64,000 nucleotides of DNA from the NCBI GenBank assembly GCA_947627195.1, contig CANQVC010000002.1:1-64000 (forward strand), in the 5' to 3' direction. The position numbers and the translations under genes are program-made. Positions 56,699 to 64,000 of the stretch are shown here, piece by piece. The notes below the pieces were generated by a model. That model was not told the DNA's origin. It did no database searches and was given only the letters and a program-made list of their open reading frames with translations. Source of the DNA: an uncultured Bacilli bacterium. Its GTDB lineage: Bacteria; Bacillota_I; Bacilli_A; ML615J-28; CAG-698. Positions within the stretch are counted from its first letter, which is position 1. The number at the start of each line of letters is the position of its first letter.

Positions 56699-56851
56699 TT
56701 ATTTAAAAATGTTTTTCATTTTTTCCATCATAGAACATTCTTTTTGCTTTAAATCATTCACTTTATTATTAGAATTCATTAAACACATAACACCTGTAGT
56801 TGCCATAGCACCAAGTGCCATATAAACCATTGCTTTTTTAACTTCTTTCAT
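56699..56851 (-). CDS. Small membrane-spanning protein, 50 residues
   Basis: A short ORF between recD2 and yebC. It encodes MKEVKKAMVYMALGAMATTG, one hydrophobic stretch of about 18 residues, then a polar tail ending KMKNIFK, and stops at TAA 56699-56701. It has a good GAGGTG site 5 nt before the ATG, 17 nt after the recD2 stop. The N-terminal pattern resembles small Firmicute proteins of the DUF3918/YtxH-like kind, but I cannot name the family. Position, site and amino-acid composition support a real gene. Confidence 0.65.
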   Translation of the reverse strand: MKEVKKAMVYMALGAMATTGVMCLMNSNNKVNDLKQKECSMMEKMKNIFK

Positions 56852-56868
56852 ATTACACCTCATATATT

Positions 56869-59223
56869 TTATATATTATTATTATTGTCATCTTTCATAA
56901 AATCATAAGGTGAAATATTTTCCATTTCTATTAAATCTTGCATTTCATTTGCGGCAAAATCTTCAATTATAATTTCATCAAATGCACTATCATTATCAAA
57001 AATACGATTTGGATTTTCAATAATCATCTTAATTCTTAATGATAATTTTGTTTTTCTTTTTTCTTCTATTTGGACAATTCCGCGATGAAATGCATCAAAA
57101 TTACCCATCATAATTAAATTCTTTTTAGCTCTAGTAATAGCAGTATATATTAATTTTCTTTTTAATAATCTATAATATTGAAAACTAAATGGAACAATAA
57201 CTAAAGGAAATTCACTACCTTGTGCTTTATGAATTGATATAGCATAAGCTAAATTTAAATCACCAATTTCTTCTTTATCATAATGAACACTGCCAAAATC
57301 AAACATGACATTTAAGCCATTATAAGTTCCATCATTACGATCTATTGATAATACATAACCAATATCACCATTCATTACTTTTTTCTCACGACGATTAATT
57401 GTCTGAATTACTTTATCATTTACTCTAAATCTTTGATTATTGTAAACTACTTCTTTATCACTTGGATTGAAATAACTTTGTAATTCAACATTTACATTAT
57501 CAATACCAATATCTCCTTTATATTTAGGGATTAAAACTTGAATATCTTTAATTAGATCCATTCCCATTTCAATTCCCTTTTCCACAACCTTTTTAATACC
57601 ATTAATTAATTCTGAATCTTTATATTGATTAAAGCAACGATCTTTTTTAACTTCTTTAACATCTTCTGGAACCATTCCTTGATTAATATAATGGGCTAAA
57701 GTTATAATACTTGAATCACTTGCTTGACGATGAATTTTATCTAAACGAATAGTAGTTATTTCTTTCGATTCAATTAAATCTAACAATACATCACCAACAC
57801 CAACTGATGGTAATTGATCATTATCTCCAACGATGACAATTTTAGTTGTTGGAAGTAAAGCTTGAAATAATAATGAAGCTAAAGAAATATCAACCATACT
57901 AAATTCATCTATAATAATCATTTTAATATCTAATGGTGAATCTTCAGTTACAGTAAAATAGTCATTACCTTCATAACCTAATATTTTATGAATTGTACAT
58001 GCATCATGTCCTGTTACTTCTTTTAATCTTTTACTAGCTCTACCAGTAGGAGCAACTAAAGCAATTTTTTCATTAATTATTTCTTCATTTTTAAACATTG
58101 CTTTATAACAATCAACAATTCCTTTAATGACAGTTGATTTACCTGTACCTGGACCACCTGTTATAATAACAATGGGTTCTTTTAAAGCTTTTTCAATTGC
58201 TTCTTGTTGTTTTAAAGTATAAGTTATGCCATTTATTTCCATAACTTTATTAATAACACTTTTTATTTTATCAAATGAATAATCATTATTATTATTGTTT
58301 AAAAATGAATAAATATTCCTAGCAACTTTTATTTCTTCATAATAATATTTAGGAAAGAAAAGAGAATTATCTTCAATAATAATCCTTTTTTCTTCTTTTA
58401 ATTCATTTAGTAATTTTATGAATAAATCTTTATTAAGTATTTCTTCTTCTACGTTTGTGAAAAGATAACAATTTTTTTGAACATCTTCAATATATTCATA
58501 AGTATTACCACTATTATGAATCATTTCACCATAGACATATAAAATAATAGCTTTCAATCGATTAGGATTGGATTTTTCAATATGTAACATTTGGGCTATT
58601 CCATCAGCTGTTTTAAAGCCAATTCCTTCAACTTCATATATTAATTGATATGGATTTTCTTTTAATATATTTAAAGCATCATCACCTAATGTATGAATAA
58701 TACGATTAGCAACATTATTCGATAAACCTAATTGAATCATACTAAATAATTGTTGATTTGTTTTAGATTGTAATAAAACATTTTGATACAAAATATTTTT
58801 TTGTTTATTAGTAATATTAACTTTATCTAATGAATTTTTATCTTCAATAATTTTTGTTAGTGCATTATCTCCTAAAGCATTATAAACTTTTGTAGCTGTA
58901 GCTTCCCCAATTCCAGGAAATAAATCACTTGCTAAATATTTAATAATACTATTTTTGGATTCTTTTATACATCTTTCAAAACTACTTGCTTTTAATTGGA
59001 TGCCATAATTTGATGTAACAAATTCTCCCAAAAAAATATATTCTTCATCTTCATAAGGTTTACGATCAAATGTACAAATGACACCTAAAATATTGGATAC
59101 AAGAAGATGTTGATATTGCGCCATTTCCTTATCATGATAATCTATTTTTATGCGAATAATACCATATCCATTATTTTCATTATACAGATTTATTTTTTGA
59201 ACAATACCTTTAATCTTCTCCAT
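56869..59223 (-). CDS. recD2: RecD-like ATP-dependent DNA helicase RecD2
   Basis: The 784-residue SF1B 5'-3' helicase works independently of RecBC. An N-terminal OB-like and helix-hairpin-helix region (about 1-200, with FPGIGEATATKV and EGIGFKTADGIA) precedes the motor with Walker A GGPGTGKST, IIDEFSMVD and GDNDQLPSVG. The C-terminal SH3-like insertion and YAISIHKAQGSEF complete the motifs. It starts 8 nt after mnmA. 784 residues is normal. Confidence 0.95.
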   Translation of the reverse strand: MEKIKGIVQKINLYNENNGYGIIRIKIDYHDKEMAQYQHLLVSNILGVICTFDRKPYEDEEYIFLGEFVTSNYGIQLKASSFERCIKESKNSIIKYLASDLFPGIGEATATKVYNALGDNALTKIIEDKNSLDKVNITNKQKNILYQNVLLQSKTNQQLFSMIQLGLSNNVANRIIHTLGDDALNILKENPYQLIYEVEGIGFKTADGIAQMLHIEKSNPNRLKAIILYVYGEMIHNSGNTYEYIEDVQKNCYLFTNVEEEILNKDLFIKLLNELKEEKRIIIEDNSLFFPKYYYEEIKVARNIYSFLNNNNNDYSFDKIKSVINKVMEINGITYTLKQQEAIEKALKEPIVIITGGPGTGKSTVIKGIVDCYKAMFKNEEIINEKIALVAPTGRASKRLKEVTGHDACTIHKILGYEGNDYFTVTEDSPLDIKMIIIDEFSMVDISLASLLFQALLPTTKIVIVGDNDQLPSVGVGDVLLDLIESKEITTIRLDKIHRQASDSSIITLAHYINQGMVPEDVKEVKKDRCFNQYKDSELINGIKKVVEKGIEMGMDLIKDIQVLIPKYKGDIGIDNVNVELQSYFNPSDKEVVYNNQRFRVNDKVIQTINRREKKVMNGDIGYVLSIDRNDGTYNGLNVMFDFGSVHYDKEEIGDLNLAYAISIHKAQGSEFPLVIVPFSFQYYRLLKRKLIYTAITRAKKNLIMMGNFDAFHRGIVQIEEKRKTKLSLRIKMIIENPNRIFDNDSAFDEIIIEDFAANEMQDLIEMENISPYDFMKDDNNNNI

Positions 59224-59231
59224 AATAACTC

Positions 59232-60350
59232 CTAATATTTTCTTTTTTCTTCATTCATAAACACTTCGTCAATCGTTCCTCCACCTAAAACAATATCTTC
59301 TTGATAAAACACAGCTGCTTGTCCAGGAGTTACTGCTCTTGCTTTTTGTTTGTAAACTACTTCAACAGTGTTTAAGTCAATAACATTTATAACGACAGGA
59401 ATATCTTTTTGGCGATAACGGAATTTAGTATTACAAGTAAATGATTCATTAGATGGAATTTTTAACCAATTGACATCTTTTACAATGCATCTATTAGAAT
59501 ATAAATATTCTTCATCACCTTGACCAACTAATAAGATATTTTCATTTGGTATTTTACCAATGACAAACCAAGCATCCCCTGGTCCACCAATACCTAAACC
59601 ATGTCTTTGTCCAATTGTATAATACATAATTCCATCATGTTTACCAACAACTTCACCTGATAAAGTACACATATTACCAGGTTTACTCATAATATAATTT
59701 TTTAAAAAAAGTTTGAAATTTCTTTCACCAATGAAACATACTCCTGTGGAATCCTTTTTTTCCGCAATCGATAAATGATATTTTCTAGCTATATCTCTTA
59801 CTTCTGTTTTATATAAATTGCCAACAGGAAAAAGAGCTTTGGCAACTTGTTTTTCACTTAATTGACATAAGAAATAACTTTGATCTTTATTTTGATCTAT
59901 TCCTTTTAAAAGGGTATGTTGATTATTGTCATGAATTACTCTTGCATAATGTCCCATAGCAATATAATCACAACCCATTTCATTTGCTTTTTCTAAGAAA
60001 GATTTAAATTTAATTTCTTTATTACACAATATATCAGGATTAGGTGTCCTATTTTTATTATATTCATCTAAAAAATATTGAAAAACTCTATCCCAATATT
60101 CTTGAACAAAATCACATCGATGTAAAGGAATATTGAGTTGTTTGGCAACATCTAATGCATCCATGTAATCTTTTTCTTGGGGACAAACATCATTAGGATT
60201 ATTAGGATTACCTAAAATATCACCATTAATTGATGAATCCCAATTACGCATAAACATTCCTTCAACTTCATAACCTTGTTCTTGTAATAAAATAACACTA
60301 ACAGCAGAATCTACTCCTCCTGATAAGCCAACAATTACTTTCTTTTTCAC
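59232..60350 (-). CDS. mnmA: tRNA 2-thiouridylase MnmA
   Basis: Adds sulfur to U34 of glutamate, glutamine and lysine tRNAs. The PP-loop SGGVDSAVS is at the N-terminus; the catalytic cysteines are in PDILCNKEIKF and GVCFIGERNF, followed by the C-terminal barrel. The start is GTG at 60350 with AAGGAAG. 372 residues is normal. It lies between uvrB and recD2 in one unit. Confidence 0.96.
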   Translation of the reverse strand: MKKKVIVGLSGGVDSAVSVILLQEQGYEVEGMFMRNWDSSINGDILGNPNNPNDVCPQEKDYMDALDVAKQLNIPLHRCDFVQEYWDRVFQYFLDEYNKNRTPNPDILCNKEIKFKSFLEKANEMGCDYIAMGHYARVIHDNNQHTLLKGIDQNKDQSYFLCQLSEKQVAKALFPVGNLYKTEVRDIARKYHLSIAEKKDSTGVCFIGERNFKLFLKNYIMSKPGNMCTLSGEVVGKHDGIMYYTIGQRHGLGIGGPGDAWFVIGKIPNENILLVGQGDEEYLYSNRCIVKDVNWLKIPSNESFTCNTKFRYRQKDIPVVINVIDLNTVEVVYKQKARAVTPGQAAVFYQEDIVLGGGTIDEVFMNEEKRKY

Positions 60351-60367
60351 TTTTTCACTTCCTTATA

Positions 60368-62338
60368 TTATGATAATGATGCTTTTAATTCAAATATAAT
60401 ATCTCTTAAACTCATTGCTTGTTCAAAATCAAGTTCTTTAGCAGCTTGCATCATTTCTTTTTCTAAACGAGTAATAAGTGCTTTCTTTTCCATTATAGTC
60501 ATTTCTTCTAATTTAGTCATATCTATATTATTATTCTTTTCTTCTTCTTTAGTTATAACAAGTGAATCTTTGATTTCTTTTTGAATTGTTTTAGGAATTA
60601 TATGATGTTCTTCATTATATGCTTGTTGGATATTTCTTCTTCGATATGTTTCAGAAATTGCTCTTTCCATTGAACCTGTAACATTATCAGCATACATAAT
60701 AACTCGTCCATTTTGATTTCTAGCTGCCCTTCCAATTATTTGGATTAAAGATGTCTCACTTCTTAAGAATCCTTCTTTATCAGCATCTAAAATAGCAATT
60801 AATGATACTTCGGGTATGTCTAATCCTTCACGTAATAAATTAATACCAACCAGTACATCATATGTTCCCATTCTTAATTGTCTGATAATTTCCATTCTTT
60901 CTAAAGATTTTACTTCTGAATGAAGGTATGCCACTTTTATATCTAATTCTTTTAAATAATTAGTCAATTCTTCACTCATTTTAATAGTTAATGTTAATAC
61001 AAGAACTCTTTCATTTTTCTTTATTCTTGTATATATTTCTTTAACTAAATTATCTATTTGTCCTTCTGTTTTCCTTATTTCCACAATCGGATCTAATAAT
61101 CCTGTTGGACGAATTATTTGTTCAACAATGGCACTACTTTTATTTTTTTCATAATCTCCAGGAGTAGCACTAACATATATTACTTGGTCACATTTACTTT
61201 CAAATTCATCAAATTTTAAAGGTCTGTTATCTAATGCGGAAGGAAGACGAAATCCGTATTCAACAAGACTTAATTTTCTTACTCTATCACCATTGTACAT
61301 ACCTCTTACTTGGGGCAAAGTTACATGACTTTCATCAACAACTAATAAAAAATCTTTTTGAAAGAAATCAATTAATGTATAAGGTGTTTCACCTTCTTCA
61401 CGAAGACTCATGTGTCTTGAATAATTTTCGATACCACTACACATACCAATTTCTTCTAACATTTCAATGTCATATTTAGTTCTTTGTTCTATTCTTTCAG
61501 CTTCTAATAATTTATTTTCTTTTTTAAAATATTCTATTCTTTCTTTTAATTCTTCTTTAATTCTTTCAATTGCTATTTTCATTTTATCACTTGATACAGA
61601 GAATAAAGTTGCTGGATAAATTGTTACAGTTTCTTTTATTACTTTTGTTTTACCAGTAAGACTATCAATGATTTTAATTTTATCAATTTCATCATCAAAA
61701 AATTCTAGACGAATTGCTTCATCTTTTTCACCAGTAGGTATAATATCAATGGTATCACCTTTAACGCGAAATGTTCCTCTTTGAAATTCATAATCATTTC
61801 TTTCATATGACATTCTAATTAAATTTTGTAATAATTCATTTCTTGATATAACATCACCAGTACGAAGAACAATCATACTATTTTCATAATCTTCAGGATC
61901 ACCAATACCATAAATACAAGAAACACTACTTACAACAATAACATTTTCTTCCATTAATAATGAGGCAACTGCACTATGTCGCATTTGGTCTATGTCATCA
62001 TTGATACTTGAATCTTTTTCAATATAAAGATCACGACTAGCAACATAAGCTTCAGGTTGATAATAATCATAATAAGAAATAAAATATTCAACTCTGTTTT
62101 CAGGGAAAAAAGCTTTTAATTCGCCATATAATTGTCCTGCTAATGTTTTATTATGAGCTAAAACTAAAGTGTTTTTTCCTGTATTTTGAATTACATTTGC
62201 AATTGTAAATGTCTTTCCTGTACCAGTTGCTCCTAATAATGTTTGATATTTTACACCATTTTTGATATTTTCAGTTAATTCTTTAATGGCTTGGGGTTGA
62301 TCACCAGTTGGTTGATAATTAGTATGTAATTTAAACAT
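60368..62338 (-). CDS. uvrB: Excinuclease ABC subunit B
   Basis: Damage-verification helicase of nucleotide excision repair, partner of UvrA (16624-19443). Walker A GATGTGKT is near residue 38, the beta-hairpin with [11 protein letters not shown] is near residue 90-100, and the helicase motifs include [10 protein letters not shown] and IGRAARN. The C-terminal UVR motif ([20 protein letters not shown]) contacts UvrC. 656 residues is normal. It is separated from uvrA by 41 kb, unlike the common uvrB-uvrA pair. Confidence 0.97.
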   Translation of the reverse strand: MFKLHTNYQPTGDQPQAIKELTENIKNGVKYQTLLGATGTGKTFTIANVIQNTGKNTLVLAHNKTLAGQLYGELKAFFPENRVEYFISYYDYYQPEAYVASRDLYIEKDSSINDDIDQMRHSAVASLLMEENVIVVSSVSCIYGIGDPEDYENSMIVLRTGDVISRNELLQNLIRMSYERNDYEFQRGTFRVKGDTIDIIPTGEKDEAIRLEFFDDEIDKIKIIDSLTGKTKVIKETVTIYPATLFSVSSDKMKIAIERIKEELKERIEYFKKENKLLEAERIEQRTKYDIEMLEEIGMCSGIENYSRHMSLREEGETPYTLIDFFQKDFLLVVDESHVTLPQVRGMYNGDRVRKLSLVEYGFRLPSALDNRPLKFDEFESKCDQVIYVSATPGDYEKNKSSAIVEQIIRPTGLLDPIVEIRKTEGQIDNLVKEIYTRIKKNERVLVLTLTIKMSEELTNYLKELDIKVAYLHSEVKSLERMEIIRQLRMGTYDVLVGINLLREGLDIPEVSLIAILDADKEGFLRSETSLIQIIGRAARNQNGRVIMYADNVTGSMERAISETYRRRNIQQAYNEEHHIIPKTIQKEIKDSLVITKEEEKNNNIDMTKLEEMTIMEKKALITRLEKEMMQAAKELDFEQAMSLRDIIFELKASLS

Positions 62339-62345
62339 ATTAGCC

Positions 62346-62807
62346 TCACTTATGATATTTATGATGATTTAAGATCATCATTGAGCGATATAATTGTTCC
62401 ATTAAAATTAATCTCATCAATTGATGAGGAAAAGTGAATAAACTAAAAGATAAAGCAAATTGACTTCTCTTTTTTACATCACAACTTAACCCATTTGATC
62501 CCCCAATGATAAATACTAATTGATTAGTTTGATAAGTAAAATGATTTTGAATTTTATTTGATAAAGAAATACTATCCATTTGTTTGCCTTCAATTTCTAA
62601 TGTTATTACATAATCATCATCTTTAATAACATGAAGAATATTTTTACCTTCTTCTTCAATATTTTTATTTATATCAATGGTATTAACTTCATTAACTTCA
62701 ACAATCTTTAATGAACAAAATGGTTGTATTCTTTTATAATATTCTAATATACCATCATTTAAATATTTTTCTTTTATTTTACCAACACATACAATCTTTA
62801 TATCCAT
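62346..62807 (-). CDS. rlmH: 23S rRNA (pseudouridine-1915-N3) methyltransferase RlmH
   Basis: The 153-residue SPOUT-fold methyltransferase has [10 protein letters not shown] as the trefoil-knot S-adenosylmethionine site and [15 protein letters not shown] at the C-terminus, which carries the catalytic and RNA-binding tail. I chose the ATG at 62807, which has GAGGT; an in-frame TTG upstream overlaps the walJ end. It follows walJ, the classic Firmicute order. Confidence 0.95.
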   Translation of the reverse strand: MDIKIVCVGKIKEKYLNDGILEYYKRIQPFCSLKIVEVNEVNTIDINKNIEEEGKNILHVIKDDDYVITLEIEGKQMDSISLSNKIQNHFTYQTNQLVFIIGGSNGLSCDVKKRSQFALSFSLFTFPHQLMRLILMEQLYRSMMILNHHKYHK

Positions 62808-62808
62808 T

Positions 62809-63579
62809 TTATACCTCAAATAGATTTGTTTGTTCTCTTTGTTTAGCTATCCAAATTTCGGGAATATTTTCTTGATTTAAGCAAGATAATATTGTATTTA
62901 CACATATTTCTTCAGTATTACATTCTTCACTTAAATGAGCTAAAATTATTCTTGATAATTTGCCACCATCTAAGATTTTGGCTAATATTTCACCACATAT
63001 TTGATTAGACATATGTCCAGTTGCACTTAATATTCTTTCTTTTAAAATCCATGGTCGATTACTTTCTAATAACATTTCAACATCATGATTAGCTTCAATT
63101 ATTAATGTATCAACTTTTTTTAATAATTCTAAATAAGGAATAGCAACAAAACCTGTATCAGTTATATAAGCTAAACTTCTTTTTTGATTTAAAAAAATAT
63201 ATCCTAAACAATTAATGCTATCATGAGATAATTGTAATGGTAATATTTTTAAATCATTAAGAATGTATTGTTTATTAGCTTCAATAAATTGAACTTGAAT
63301 GTGATTTAATTTATTTTGATATCTTTCAACTAATGATTGAAAACAATCACGATGAATATATAGTGTTGCATTTGTTTTCTTTAATAGAGGAATTAAAAAA
63401 CTAGTATGATCGCGGTGTTCATGAGTTATAAAAATAGCATCAATTTCATTTAAATGAATATTACTTCTTAATTCTGCTTCTTTCCCACTAATACCTGCAT
63501 CTAATAATATTTTTACTTCATCTGTTTCGATATATGTCATATTACCTTTAGATCCACTTGCTAGGACTTGAAATTTCAT
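62809..63579 (-). CDS. walJ: Metallo-beta-lactamase-fold protein WalJ (YycJ)
   Basis: The 256-residue metallo-beta-lactamase fold has SGSKGN near the N-terminus and the zinc motif THEHRDH, with further ligands in ITDTG and EANHD. YycJ/WalJ belongs to the WalRK neighbourhood in Bacillus and coordinates cell division with replication, probably as a nuclease. I chose the ATG at 63579 with a GGAG site; the frame continues upstream to a TTG inside that site. It is the first gene of the unit. Confidence 0.93.
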   Translation of the reverse strand: MKFQVLASGSKGNMTYIETDEVKILLDAGISGKEAELRSNIHLNEIDAIFITHEHRDHTSFLIPLLKKTNATLYIHRDCFQSLVERYQNKLNHIQVQFIEANKQYILNDLKILPLQLSHDSINCLGYIFLNQKRSLAYITDTGFVAIPYLELLKKVDTLIIEANHDVEMLLESNRPWILKERILSATGHMSNQICGEILAKILDGGKLSRIILAHLSEECNTEEICVNTILSCLNQENIPEIWIAKQREQTNLFEV

Positions 63580-63627
63580 TATAATCTCCAATCATTAATA
63601 ACGTTATTTACTTGACTATTTATGTTT

Positions 63628-63656
63628 ATTATACCATTTTACAATACATTTTTCAA
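63628..63656 (-). promoter_or_regulatory. Promoter of the walJ unit
   Basis: TTGAAA and TATAAT are separated by 17 bp on the minus strand, about 50 nt upstream of the walJ start. Confidence 0.75.
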
Positions 63657-63659
63657 TAT

Positions 63660-63687
63660 AAAAAGAACGAACATAAGCTCGTTCTTT
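63660..63687 (-). terminator. Terminator of the gene at the right edge
   Basis: AAAGAACGA and TCGTTCTTT form a 9-bp stem with an 8-nt loop, about 12 nt past the stop. TTTTT follows on the minus strand, and the walJ promoter begins right after. Confidence 0.8.
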
Positions 63688-63698
63688 ATATCTTGTTT

Positions 63699-64000
63699 TT
63701 AGGCAAAAGCTTTATCAAATTTTTCTTTTGCTTCAACATAAGCTTTTTTAGCTTGATCAGTACTACTTACTTTAGCCATTGCAGCTTGAGCAGCTTCTTT
63801 AATAATACTTAATGTTTCAGCATCACAATTATTTAAAGTAGCAGCATTAGCAGCAATTTTCATTAAATTAATAGCAGTATCATAATCATTTTTAATATAA
63901 GTCATTGAAGTACAATATGTATCTTTATAATAACTTACAATACGAGATGCATCTTCTTTGCCAACACCATTAAATTCAAATGAATCAATGATATTTAAGA
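63699..64000 (-). CDS. 3' end of a gene of unknown function, cut by the window edge
   Basis: The reading frame is open from the right edge to the TAG/TAA stop at 63699. The visible 99 residues include IDSFEFNGVGKEDASRIVSY, then a helical stretch rich in Ala and Lys (ANAATLNNCDAETLSIIKEA, ending AKEKFDKAFA). An internal ATG at 63905 exists, but coding-like sequence continues upstream of it, so I treat this as the tail of a larger protein. No family is recognised. Confidence 0.6.
   Translation of the reverse strand, partial: LNIIDSFEFNGVGKEDASRIVSYYKDTYCTSMTYIKNDYDTAINLMKIAANAATLNNCDAETLSIIKEAAQAAMAKVSSTDQAKKAYVEAKEKFDKAFA

Noticed and set aside
63699-63905. Complete 68-residue gene at the right edge
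   Set aside because: The frame stays open to the window edge with coding-like sequence upstream of the internal ATG and no ribosome site before it, so it is the tail of a larger gene.

Overview
The window is very AT-rich DNA from a spore-forming, low-GC Gram-positive bacterium of the Bacilli/Erysipelotrichia type. The sporulation and germination markers are a complete GerA-type receptor operon, a CwlD-like amidase, YunB, a YdcC-like lipoprotein and WhiA. TGA is used as a stop codon (for example in the rimI/tsaD ATGA overlap) and Trp is encoded by TGG, so the standard bacterial code applies and the Mycoplasma code does not. Almost all genes lie on the minus strand; only the DUF378 gene and an HD-domain gene are on the plus strand. 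No rRNA, CRISPR array, prophage or intact insertion sequence is visible.

Layout. 1-7.2 kb: a type I restriction-modification operon (hsdM-hsdS-hsdR) with a start-less hsdS fragment at the window edge that repeats 77 bp of the expressed hsdS, which points to a shuffling specificity locus. 7.4-10.3 kb: two separately transcribed AAA ATPases of the DUF4143 type, each with promoter-adjacent repeats. 10.5-12.6 kb: tRNA-Ser(GCT), a thioredoxin-like membrane protein without its catalytic cysteines, a YdcC/LolA-like lipoprotein and DUF378. 12.6-16.5 kb: VanZ-like protein, membrane protein, hprK, trxB, whiA. 16.6-21.5 kb: ligA-uvrA. 21.5-25.4 kb: gerAA-gerAC-small D subunit-gerAB. 25.6-28.7 kb: a secreted caspase/CHAT-like protease with a duplicated N-terminal module, followed by a small membrane-anchored protein, behind a leader of about 310 nt. 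28.8-38.2 kb: cvpA-like gene, membrane protein, giant coiled-coil protein, B3/B4 protein, glnS, pcrA. 38.3-40.8 kb: tsaE-tsaB-rimI-tsaD (tRNA t6A synthesis). 40.8-42.9 kb: nfu, S1-domain protein, CxxCxxC thioredoxin lipoprotein, cwlD-like amidase. 43-47.4 kb: FAD-dependent oxidoreductase, serine hydrolase, rlmA-like gene, yunB. 47.4-50.6 kb: iron/cobalamin-type ABC importer behind an attenuator-like leader. 50.7-53.1 kb: ferredoxin-type aldo/keto reductase, DUF3842, and the HD phosphohydrolase on the plus strand. 53.1-63.7 kb: walJ-rlmH-uvrB-mnmA-recD2-small protein-yebC, then a DUF885 lipoprotein and mscS. The right edge cuts a gene whose 3' end is visible.

How the genes fit together. Housekeeping blocks for DNA repair (uvrA, uvrB, ligA, pcrA, recD2), tRNA modification and charging (tsaBDE, mnmA, glnS), rRNA methylation (rlmA, rlmH) and carbon control (hprK) alternate with accessory blocks: restriction, the DUF4143 ATPases, the secreted protease and the metal importer. 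Sporulation genes are scattered through the housekeeping blocks. The observations most worth follow-up are the hsdS cassette, the duplicated-module CHAT/caspase-like protease with its odd leader, the candidate attenuator and direct repeats upstream of the ABC importer, the palindromic tandem repeat near 10.4 kb, and a 50-residue gene between recD2 and yebC.
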